DNA from: JBPRGH01 sp051418055 | GTDB taxonomy: Bacteria > Bacteroidota > Bacteroidia > Cytophagales > Cyclobacteriaceae | Length of the DNA stretch: 18,019 bases | Reading direction: 5' to 3' | Assembly: GCA_051418055.1 (NCBI GenBank) | Contig: JBPRGH010000079.1 | Coordinates: 1-18,019, forward strand | Shown here: piece by piece, positions 7,227 through 14,852 of the stretch | Position numbering within the stretch: the first letter of the stretch is position 1 | Layout of the letters: each line of letters opens with the position of its first letter | The notes under the pieces: model-generated | Seen by the model: only the letters and a program-made list of their open reading frames with translations | Told to the model about the DNA's origin: nothing | The model's database searches: none | Program-made: the position numbers and the translations under genes

Positions 7227-9552
7227 TATAGACCAGGTTAAATCAAAGTTGACCGATGATCTGTCACATTTGGGTAAAATTTATAAAGCCAAAAGCAGTT
7301 CAAATCTAACTATTAGTGTGGATCATTCACTAGTTGAGGATTATATTGATAAGGGTTGGGAGATTGAGAAGGAACTTAAAACCAAAACAAGGTTATTCAA
7401 ACCCAAAACACATAGCAAAAGATTCGAAGATGAAGTTTGGTGTCAGTTTTATCAACTAGGCTACAGGTACTTAAATTATGATGAAAATTTCAAATTGCCC
7501 TACGGCAAAGATCCTGAAGATCTAAAGCAGATTGATGTCATTGCTGTTGATAAAGAATCGGTAATTCTAATAGAATGCAAATCAAGTGCTAAACCAAAAA
7601 AAACTCCTTCATTAAAGACTGAATTTGAAGGGTTAGAAAAAAGATTAGATGGTTTTAGAAAATCAATTGATCAAGTATTTGGCAGAGGATTGAAAGTAAA
7701 ATATATATATGCGACAAGAAATTTACGAGTTGATTCAGAAGGTATTGATATAGGAAGGTTGCTTAAAACTGGTTCGGTTTATTATAATGATAATACATAC
7801 CTTTATATTAATAATTTAATTAAAAATTATAAAGTTGCCGCCTCTTATCAGGTTAAAGGTTTAATATTTAAAGATCAATTAATCAGTACTGAGAAAATTG
7901 AAGTACCAGCTGTTGAAGGCACAATGGGAACAAAAACTTATTACATGTTTTCATTAGAACCTCATCTTTTGTTAAAGATGGGATTTGTGCTACATAGGAC
8001 TAAAGCCAATGAAGCTGAAATGCCTACTTATCAGAGGTTATTAATACCAAGTAGATTAAAGGGTATAACGAAATTTATTAATAATGGAGGCTATTTTCCT
8101 AATTCCATAATTGTAAACTTCACTAATAAGAAGCACAAGATAAAATTTGAAGCATCTGTAAGATCAGGTGATTCAAAATCTAGATATGGAATGCTTAAAA
8201 TTCCAAATGCTTATGCTATTGCTTATATAATAGATGGTCAGCATCGTATTTATGGATATGCAAACACTGTTTATAAGGAAAACAATACAGTTCCTGTAGT
8301 TGCATTCAAAGATTTAGAATCAACTGAACAGCTTGAGATTTTTATGGATATTAACCAGAACCAAAAAGCTGTAAGTCCTAGTTTACGATTAACTTTAGAG
8401 GAAGATCTTTATTGGGATTCAGACAGAGCGGATTCAAGATTAAAAGCCTTACGATCTTCAATAGTTCAAGAATTAGCTGACTCTGTAAATGGTCCACTTT
8501 ATAATAAAATTAGTGTAGGTGAAGATAAATCCTTACTTACATTTCAACCTTTTGTTACTGCCCTTCAAAGATCAGGACTTTTACCAAATGCAAAAGGTAA
8601 TAAGTATGATCCAGATTCTGCTAAAGCATCACTGTACGATATTTATAACCAAAATCATCGTGCAGAAATGAAAAAATCAAAAAATAATCTAGTTCAATTT
8701 ATAAATCTATGCTATGGATATATTGAAGAAAACCATACTGATTATTTTGATGAAGGTAATTTCATTTTATCCAACCGTGGCTCATATGCATTTATTAATT
8801 TGTTAGGAAGCCTAAATTTTCATGAGACTATAAATCGAGGAATGCTAAACCAGCAATCTTCTCCTACAGAAAGATTTGAAGAACTTCAAAAATATATTGA
8901 TTCTTTAATTGATCAATTGAAGGTTTTATCAAATAATGAACGTGAATTTCTGTTGAAAAAATATGGTACTGGTGCAGATATATGGTGGTTCAGAACTTTT
9001 CAATTATTAATAAATAAAGCATTTCCCGATTATGAACCTGATGAATTAATTGAATGGAAGGAGAGACAGGATAAAGATCTCCAAGCTGAGGGAAGAAGTT
9101 ATGGAGTTGAAATAGAAAAGTATATAAAATTTCACGTTTTAGACAATATTCAAAAGTTATTTGGAGATAATTGGGAATTAGAAATTAATAGCATAAAAAG
9201 AAAATGCCTAGAAAGAGCTGAAGCTGAAAAAGAAAAAAATTATAAAGAAGGATTAGGAAATACTGATATTGAATGGACGGAAATGTTTACTATAAATGAT
9301 TATAAATCAATTATTGAAAAATATTGGGCAAAAAAACCTGAAATATCATTAAGTGATTATACAGCCTTTGAAAGAATTTTTTCGATTGACATAGGTGAAG
9401 GTATTGGGAGTAAAGCCAAAGGCATGAAATGGATTTCACGTTTCAATTCATTAAGAAATTCTTGGGCTCATGAGGGAACTAAGGAAAAAGGTTTAAGTAA
9501 AGATGAAGTTGATTTTTTAAAAGAAATTCATAATGATCTATACCAATATTAA
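7204..9552 (+). CDS. DGQHR-domain protein with N-terminal nuclease and C-terminal HEPN-like domain
   Basis: This is a 782-residue multidomain protein. Residues about 70-180 look like a PD-(D/E)xK nuclease of the Mrr/McrBC kind, with E77, D111 in QIDVIAVD and E124-x-K126 in LIECKSS. Residues about 210-440 hold the DGQHR domain (signature at 344-348, then IFMDINQNQKAV), the ParB/sulfiredoxin-related fold of DndB and DpdB. The C-terminal 120 residues are helical and contain RNSWAH (R751 to H756), the RNxxxH pattern of HEPN ribonucleases, in a context like Swt1-type HEPN domains. ATG 7204 is preferred over an upstream TTG because it starts right at the methylase 3' end and leaves only a 23-base overlap. 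DndB-family proteins act in phosphorothioation systems, but no dnd or dpd partners are present here. The DGQHR call is firm, the nuclease call good, and the HEPN call moderate. Confidence 0.88.
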   Translation: MTFLKQIDIDQVKSKLTDDLSHLGKIYKAKSSSNLTISVDHSLVEDYIDKGWEIEKELKTKTRLFKPKTHSKRFEDEVWCQFYQLGYRYLNYDENFKLPYGKDPEDLKQIDVIAVDKESVILIECKSSAKPKKTPSLKTEFEGLEKRLDGFRKSIDQVFGRGLKVKYIYATRNLRVDSEGIDIGRLLKTGSVYYNDNTYLYINNLIKNYKVAASYQVKGLIFKDQLISTEKIEVPAVEGTMGTKTYYMFSLEPHLLLKMGFVLHRTKANEAEMPTYQRLLIPSRLKGITKFINNGGYFPNSIIVNFTNKKHKIKFEASVRSGDSKSRYGMLKIPNAYAIAYIIDGQHRIYGYANTVYKENNTVPVVAFKDLESTEQLEIFMDINQNQKAVSPSLRLTLEEDLYWDSDRADSRLKALRSSIVQELADSVNGPLYNKISVGEDKSLLTFQPFVTALQRSGLLPNAKGNKYDPDSAKASLYDIYNQNHRAEMKKSKNNLVQFINLCYGYIEENHTDYFDEGNFILSNRGSYAFINLLGSLNFHETINRGMLNQQSSPTERFEELQKYIDSLIDQLKVLSNNEREFLLKKYGTGADIWWFRTFQLLINKAFPDYEPDELIEWKERQDKDLQAEGRSYGVEIEKYIKFHVLDNIQKLFGDNWELEINSIKRKCLERAEAEKEKNYKEGLGNTDIEWTEMFTINDYKSIIEKYWAKKPEISLSDYTAFERIFSIDIGEGIGSKAKGMKWISRFNSLRNSWAHEGTKEKGLSKDEVDFLKEIHNDLYQY

Positions 9553-9577
9553 AATAGCAGTAAGATTATAATCATTG

Positions 9578-10741
9578 ATGATAAAAATTGGAATTATAAG
9601 CGATATTCATAGTCACCGGTGGGATAATAAAACAATCTATCAAGGAGGATATTATTATCCAAATATGCCGGAAAAACCAGTTTCTCAAAATCCTTTTGCT
9701 TCATTGAAAAAATTAATCAGACAAGAGAAAAGTGAATACGACTACATTTTATGTCCAGGGGATTTTGCTCATCAAATAGATCCTGATGGACTTAAAAGTT
9801 CTTGGGATCAATTGAAGTTGATAAAAAATGAAGTCAAGGCTTGTATGTTAATTGCTACGATTGGTAATCATGATGTAGCCTCTAGAGGAAATGGGGATGT
9901 TTTTAGATACATAAAAAATTTTGATAATGATTTCCCGGTATACTCGTCTGGCAATTCTGCAGAATATAAAAGCCAACTTTTAGATAAAGGATATTATAAA
10001 ATAGAAGATGAAAAATTAGATATTTTAATAGTTGTAATTAATTCATGTTTTGATCATTGGGATCATGTAGAAGCCAGCAAAGGAAAAATAGAAACTGAAC
10101 ACCTCGACGACCTAAAGGATATCATACAAAAAAGTCCGAGAAATATTAAATTAGGATTGGTTCATCATCACCCAGTAATCCATGAAACAGGAATTTATGA
10201 TACCTCAGATTTAATTGAAGGATCCGAAGGCTTGATGAAAAGTTTATCAGGTTTGGATTTAATAATTCATGGTCATAAACATGACTATCGCTTTACACAA
10301 AAAAAAGTATTTCCAAAAAATCTTAATATTTTAAGCTCAGGAAGCTTTTCATGTTTTAAAACACATCTAAAGACTGGAACTGTAAATTATTTCCATGAGA
10401 TTGAGTTTCACTCAGAACATGTTTCCCATTGTGAAAAACAGGGAATTATTAAAACATATGGATATGACCCTACTTCTGGATGGAATAGATATAAAGAATT
10501 AGATGAAGGATTTGGGTGTATTTTTGATATTCAAAATTTATTTTCCTTTTTAAAGGAAGAGATTTTGAAATTAACTGAAGTTAATTATTTAGAGTGGTAT
10601 GAATTAATTGAAAAGTATCCACTGTTAAAATACATCTCTCGTGAATCCAGAAATGCTTCTTTAAATCGGCTTAAGGATGAAGGTGTAATTATGAGATATA
10701 ATAAGAATCAAGAAGGTATTGGAGATATTATAATAAGATGA
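9578..10741 (+). CDS. Calcineurin-like metallophosphoesterase
   Basis: This 387-residue protein has every metal-binding motif of the calcineurin-like phosphoesterase fold: D9-x-H11, GD (61-62), GNHD (96-99), HHHP (196-199) and HGHKH (231-235). These bind two metal ions and support phosphodiesterase or nuclease activity, as in Mre11/SbcD or Icc-type enzymes. The substrate cannot be told. The catalytic domain ends near residue 275. The last 110 residues are an extension, and the segment SRNASLNRLKDEGVI near the C-terminus resembles a winged-helix DNA-binding unit (inference). ATG 9578 is preferred over the TTG three bases earlier. The stop overlaps the ATPase start as ATGA, which argues for stoichiometric production of the two. 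An SbcD-like partner ATPase (SbcC) is absent; the AAA ATPase may take its place. Confidence 0.9.
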   Translation: MIKIGIISDIHSHRWDNKTIYQGGYYYPNMPEKPVSQNPFASLKKLIRQEKSEYDYILCPGDFAHQIDPDGLKSSWDQLKLIKNEVKACMLIATIGNHDVASRGNGDVFRYIKNFDNDFPVYSSGNSAEYKSQLLDKGYYKIEDEKLDILIVVINSCFDHWDHVEASKGKIETEHLDDLKDIIQKSPRNIKLGLVHHHPVIHETGIYDTSDLIEGSEGLMKSLSGLDLIIHGHKHDYRFTQKKVFPKNLNILSSGSFSCFKTHLKTGTVNYFHEIEFHSEHVSHCEKQGIIKTYGYDPTSGWNRYKELDEGFGCIFDIQNLFSFLKEEILKLTEVNYLEWYELIEKYPLLKYISRESRNASLNRLKDEGVIMRYNKNQEGIGDIIIR

Positions 10742-12591
10742 TTGAACATGAATTAAATGCGCGTCCACTTGAATATAGTGAAGTAGGTAGAAAATTTGTT
10801 GTTCATCCAGAATTTCATAAGCTGGTGAATACTAATAATAGTATTGTTGTTGGACCTAGAGGTAGTGGAAAAACAACTATGCTAAAAGTACTTACTCCAG
10901 AAGCAATTAAGGCTTGGATACCTAAAAATAAAGAAGAAGAAGTAATTAAAAATAGCATTTCATTTTTAGGTTTATATGTTCCTTTGTCTAGAATTTTTCA
11001 AGATGATTTGGAAGTAAGATATCATAATTCTTCGCTTTCAAAGGAGTTTAAAGATAATTTACTCTTTAAGATATACTATTATAATATTATTGAAGCGATA
11101 CTTGAGCTTGTATATTTTTTATACAAAGAAAGAGGAGTAAATAAGAAATGGGAACAGACTATTGCAGAATCACTGAGGAGTACTTTAAATATAGAAGTAG
11201 ATTATTGTTACAAAATATCCTCACTAATTAGAGCTATTTCACAAATAAAACTACAGGCTAGAAGAGATTTAAACTCATCTAATTATATTGAGAAATATAA
11301 ATATAATGGGGAAATTCTTTCAAGTTTAGAGCCAGTTTTAAAAACAGTTAATGAAATTTTTGAATTCAGCCCAACAAAAAAATATGCACTTTGTCTAGAT
11401 GAGTTAGATGTATATGCATCTGCTTTCACTGCTGAAATGGTGAAAAATTTACGGGGAGGGTCCACAAATATTATCTTGAAACTTACTTTGGCTCCAGTTC
11501 ATGATATCGATATTTCACAGTTTATGGATCCTCCACAATTGATTCATGACTATGACAGAATTTATCTCTGGCCAACTTCTGTTGAACATAATACTCTTAA
11601 ATTAAAGGACGAAACAACTGAGTCAAGAAAGAAGCTATATTTAGAATTCGCCGAAGAATTAGCAAATCAAACTATCTATGAAATTACTAACTCAAAAATT
11701 AAATTAGATGATTTGCTCGGTGATTTTTCTTATCAAGAAGTTTTCCGTCATTTAAAATCATCAGAATCAGATGATAATTTTTTCAAAGAACTTGATATTT
11801 CCTTAAATGATAAGGAGTTGACCAGTATGGTATTTAAACAATTAGCCAGAAGACAACCTAATTTAGCAAAATTTTTAAGAACATCTTATGGTATTGATAT
11901 TAATAATTTAGATAGTGTGAGACGTAAAATAGCTTCATCGAGTACTAGAAAGCTCAAGCAAATTATATTTAATAGAGTTATCACTACTAAAACTGTTGAT
12001 GGAAAGCCGAAATTTAGACGTGATGTCAAAATTCAATATCATGGTAAAAAACTAATATTAAAATCAATGGATGGCAATCCAAGGTACTTAAAAAAATTAA
12101 TGGAATATTTAACAGAGAATATTAAATTTAAAGATGATAAGGTTCTTAAAATCCCAATAAATATTCAAGCTAAATGTCTTTATAAAGTTAAAGATCTATT
12201 GCTACAACGTATAGACGCCATACCTGTTGATAGTTTTGATGACAGATTAAGTGCAGGAATATTGATAAGACAGATTGGAAATTATTTATCAGACAAATTG
12301 AATCTAAGCACAGATTGGAATTCTACTTCATATCCAAGCTATGTTAAGGTACCTAATATAAGAGAGATAAAAGGATACGAAGATACTTTCAGAAAAGCAA
12401 TAAATAATGGTGCCTTAATGATTATTGGCGAAGTTGATTTAGCTAAACTAAATACAGTAAAACTAAAAGAGTTACGGCTTAATTACTTGTTGCACCTGGA
12501 ATTCAGGATACCAATAAGAAAATATTATCCTGTTTCATTTGAGAAAATATTGAAAATTGTTCCATCTCAAACCAACCCTCTTTTTAAATGA
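10738..12591 (+). CDS. ORC/CDC6-type AAA ATPase
   Basis: This 617-residue P-loop ATPase has Walker A GPRGSGKT (residues 39-46) close to the N-terminus, preceded by YSEVGRKFVVHPEF. Walker B is CLDELD (D221, E222), and a sensor-like strand IILKLTLAP follows. The N-terminal layout and the GPRGSGKTT form recall the large set of bacterial proteins annotated as ORC-CDC6 family AAA ATPases, often found in defence islands. The C-terminal half (about 350-617) is charged and mostly helical without a motif I recognise. It starts with an ATGA overlap on the phosphoesterase and ends with another ATGA overlap on the last gene, placing it at the centre of the coupled set. It is probably a nucleotide-driven sensor or switch for the neighbouring nucleases; that role is inferred. 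Confidence 0.85.
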   Translation: MIEHELNARPLEYSEVGRKFVVHPEFHKLVNTNNSIVVGPRGSGKTTMLKVLTPEAIKAWIPKNKEEEVIKNSISFLGLYVPLSRIFQDDLEVRYHNSSLSKEFKDNLLFKIYYYNIIEAILELVYFLYKERGVNKKWEQTIAESLRSTLNIEVDYCYKISSLIRAISQIKLQARRDLNSSNYIEKYKYNGEILSSLEPVLKTVNEIFEFSPTKKYALCLDELDVYASAFTAEMVKNLRGGSTNIILKLTLAPVHDIDISQFMDPPQLIHDYDRIYLWPTSVEHNTLKLKDETTESRKKLYLEFAEELANQTIYEITNSKIKLDDLLGDFSYQEVFRHLKSSESDDNFFKELDISLNDKELTSMVFKQLARRQPNLAKFLRTSYGIDINNLDSVRRKIASSSTRKLKQIIFNRVITTKTVDGKPKFRRDVKIQYHGKKLILKSMDGNPRYLKKLMEYLTENIKFKDDKVLKIPINIQAKCLYKVKDLLLQRIDAIPVDSFDDRLSAGILIRQIGNYLSDKLNLSTDWNSTSYPSYVKVPNIREIKGYEDTFRKAINNGALMIIGEVDLAKLNTVKLKELRLNYLLHLEFRIPIRKYYPVSFEKILKIVPSQTNPLFK

Positions 12592-13520
12592 GACTTAATA
12601 TTGATCAAATTCCCTTTAAGGAAATTGAAAATATAGTGAAGATAGATTTATTTATCATAGCACTAGGTCATGAACATAGAGCTAGTCATTTAGCACAAAT
12701 TTTGATAAAAAAGGAAATCAGATTGAAATATTGTGTTCAACTTGTTGAAAATGTAAATAAGAACGAAAAGGAAACAATAGAAAAGCTTGGCTTCATCATT
12801 ATTAAAAGAAGCCAATTGAATGAAATTATTTTGCAGAATGAATTAAAATATATTTTAATTGATTTTTCTGTAATGATGAAATCGCTGTATTCAGAAATAC
12901 TGGTTTTATTTAGCAGTTCGGAAAAAATGAAATCATCCGTTCTACTTTGCTCATATACACATGCTCTTTTTGAAGAGGTAGTAGGAAAATCACATTATGT
13001 TGAGAGTATAAAACCAATCTTGCTTACAGATAACAAATTAATGGATGATATTTTTAAGACTAAGTTAATTTTAAGCCTTGGTTATGAAAGACTTTCAGCA
13101 ATAGGGGTTATTGAAAATTTAGAAATTGATTATGATGATGTAATTGTTTTAATAAATAAATCGAATGATAATCAACAGCACTATCAAGAGTGCATGAAAA
13201 TTAATAAAGAATTTTTAGAACTTCTAAATCCATCACAAATAATTGAATTGAATTTTTTTAATTTTAATCAATTAACCTCAATCACAGATTCCATCTTATA
13301 TCGTTTGAAGCAACAAAAATTTAAAGTTATTATAGCTCCATTAAGCGTCAAAACCTTCTCATTATATGCAATGGTTCAATCATTGAAATATGAAAATGTG
13401 ATTTTTTATAATGTAACATCAATAAATAAGGAGCCGCATTATAAAAAAATACCTAATAAAATGATTGAACCTCTTGTTTACTCAATTACAAGAGATGATT
13501 CGCTCTCAGAAAATGAATAG
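12588..13520 (+). CDS. Unrecognised protein with duplicated G-(H/Y)-E-R motif
   Basis: I do not recognise this 310-residue protein. It is soluble, with no signal peptide or membrane segment, and alternates hydrophobic strands with helices as in Rossmann-like folds. It seems to be made of two similar halves. Each has a hydrophobic strand followed by a glycine-glutamate-arginine turn: FIIALGHEHR (residues 22-31) and LILSLGYER (160-168). Each half then continues with a helix and a second strand (YCVQLVEN and DVIVLINKSND). Conserved G/E/R at strand ends could form a ligand or active site, but nothing proves it. It overlaps the ATPase stop as ATGA and closes the operon, so a direct functional link with the ATPase is likely. 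Composition is as AT-rich as its neighbours. Confidence 0.8.
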   Translation: MRLNIDQIPFKEIENIVKIDLFIIALGHEHRASHLAQILIKKEIRLKYCVQLVENVNKNEKETIEKLGFIIIKRSQLNEIILQNELKYILIDFSVMMKSLYSEILVLFSSSEKMKSSVLLCSYTHALFEEVVGKSHYVESIKPILLTDNKLMDDIFKTKLILSLGYERLSAIGVIENLEIDYDDVIVLINKSNDNQQHYQECMKINKEFLELLNPSQIIELNFFNFNQLTSITDSILYRLKQQKFKVIIAPLSVKTFSLYAMVQSLKYENVIFYNVTSINKEPHYKKIPNKMIEPLVYSITRDDSLSENE

Positions 13521-13875
13521 ATCTATCCTAAATTGTAAGAGAAAAATTTCCCGTCAGCTTTTGATAACGAATACCAACTGTTCCCAAATACCACCTTACT
13601 CATCCCGCAGCAGGTTTACGGATTTATAAAACGAAGCCTGCAAAGATTGTAAGCTGATACCAGTGCCAGCATAAGGTTCAGGAGAGAGGCTAAGCAAAAT
13701 TGCTCAACTATCTTACTCCCAGGTAATAGGATAGGGGCAAAATTGAAGTTTACGTCACGGGAATCCTCAGAGTCCCTTTCAGGAGACTCGGAGGAGGGGG
13801 AGATATAAAAGGAGCTAAAAGTACCGACCGAACCTACACCACTGCACCCCCTATAGTGTATAGCTAATATTGGCG
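13521..13875. other. Intergenic region between convergent genes
   Basis: This 355-bp stretch separates the end of the AT-rich operon from the convergent deacetylase gene. Base composition returns to the level of the host-like genes within the first tens of bases, so the right edge of the island lies close to 13520. Apart from the dispersed hairpin repeat at 13765-13797 I see no coding frame, RNA gene or clear terminator. Confidence 0.6.
13765..13797 (+). repeat. Dispersed hairpin repeat, copy B
   Basis: This 33-bp copy starts CCTCAGAGTCCCTTTC and ends TCGGAGGAGG. It differs from copy A (1070-1103) by two substitutions and one missing C, and has the same ability to pair CCTC with GAGG and GTCCC with GGAGAC. 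It lies about 245 bp downstream of the island. Confidence 0.75.
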
Positions 13876-14766
13876 TTAGTTAATTTTTATGACTCTGAAA
13901 AACTCTCTATCAAATATTTGGAAATATTCATCCGCTTCATATTCTTCAAATGCGGGTAGAAAGAACCCCATGGTCTTTCTTTCTCGCTCATTGTAAGAGC
14001 GGAGGTATTTCATTTTGTTTTCCGCTTCAGATGAAATGAAGATCTGGGTATTTGGCAAAGGCATACCATCCACCTGATAAACTTTCCTGGCAGTTTCCCA
14101 CCCATCACCTGCATATCCCCATGACTTCATTCTACGGTTATGTCTTTCTTCAATGATCGTAGCTGCCATATGCGGAGTCATGACGCTCTGGTATATATAC
14201 TGAGGATTAATCTTTTTCTCCATGGCAAGATCCAGTACAAGCTGGCTGATAAAAACGTGGCCCGGATGACCATAGCCGCCGATTTCATTGTCTAAAGTAA
14301 AAATTACTGTCGGATAGATGTGGTTAATGATCGCAAGAAGTGGTTTTTCTACATTTTTATAATTGAAAACCTTACTGAATTCAGAACGTGGGATTGCAGT
14401 ATGTGGCAATACTCCTTCACTAATGTCATTCCTATACGCTTTCCCGATCACCTCAATAAAAATTACCGAGTCAAGAACATGCTCAGCCGCTTTCATATGA
14501 ACGGTATTTCTTTCCGGTTTTTCATTCCGGAAACAAACGGAAATAATTTGCCATCCTTCTTTGTTTAGTTTTGAGGCAGTTCCGGCAGTTAAAAGCATAT
14601 CATCATCATGGGCAGTAACGATCATTGCTGTTTTATTAACAACGGAATTAAGAATTGTATCATCAGGATATTGTTCTATTGCAGCATATTCTGTTACGCT
14701 TTCTTTATTGCATGAAAATATTGTGACACAACAAATAATGCAGATAATTAGAGATCGAATTTTCAT
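13876..14766 (-). CDS. PIG-L/LmbE family deacetylase, lipoprotein
   Basis: This 296-residue protein starts with a lipoprotein signal peptide: a short charged start, a hydrophobic core, then TIFSC with C19 as the lipidated cysteine. It is therefore expected to be anchored in a membrane facing the periplasm or outside. The mature part has the zinc site of PIG-L/LmbE N-acetylglucosaminyl deacetylases: AHDDD (residues 52-56, normally HPDD) and the second histidine pair HPGH (167-170). Such enzymes remove acetyl groups from N-acetylated amino sugars. The substrate here is unknown. The variant AHDDD keeps the histidine and the aspartate pair, so activity is plausible. It lies 86 bp downstream of the serine hydrolase on the same strand and could share its transcript. 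Confidence 0.85.
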   Translation of the reverse strand: MKIRSLIICIICCVTIFSCNKESVTEYAAIEQYPDDTILNSVVNKTAMIVTAHDDDMLLTAGTASKLNKEGWQIISVCFRNEKPERNTVHMKAAEHVLDSVIFIEVIGKAYRNDISEGVLPHTAIPRSEFSKVFNYKNVEKPLLAIINHIYPTVIFTLDNEIGGYGHPGHVFISQLVLDLAMEKKINPQYIYQSVMTPHMAATIIEERHNRRMKSWGYAGDGWETARKVYQVDGMPLPNTQIFISSEAENKMKYLRSYNERERKTMGFFLPAFEEYEADEYFQIFDREFFRVIKIN

Positions 14767-14852
14767 GCTTTTAGGTTGTAAATTTTTACTTCACTATATC
14801 TTTTCATCTCAAAATTTATTAACAAAGAAATGGACTCTTCTTTATAATTCCA

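Larger units (their letters stand above)
6411..13520 (+). other. AT-rich five-gene island, candidate defence operon
   Basis: All five genes lie on the plus strand: methylase, DGQHR/nuclease/HEPN protein, metallophosphoesterase, AAA ATPase and an unknown. Junctions are a 23-base overlap, a 25-base gap and two ATGA overlaps, so translation is probably coupled. By eye the block is about 30% GC while the kor operon directly upstream is in the middle 40s, a sign of horizontal acquisition. I see no integrase, tRNA or flanking direct repeat at the edges. The defence role is inferred from the domain content. Confidence 0.7.

Noticed and set aside
7204..9552. DndB of a phosphorothioation (Dnd) system
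   Set aside because: No dndA, dndC, dndD or dndE homologues are present, and the protein has extra nuclease-like and HEPN-like domains.
13855..13888. Terminator-like hairpin TAGCTAA...TTAGTTA followed by ATTTTT for the defence operon
   Set aside because: The stem is AT-rich with a wobble pair, it lies 340 bases past the operon, and it overlaps the stop codon of the opposing deacetylase gene.
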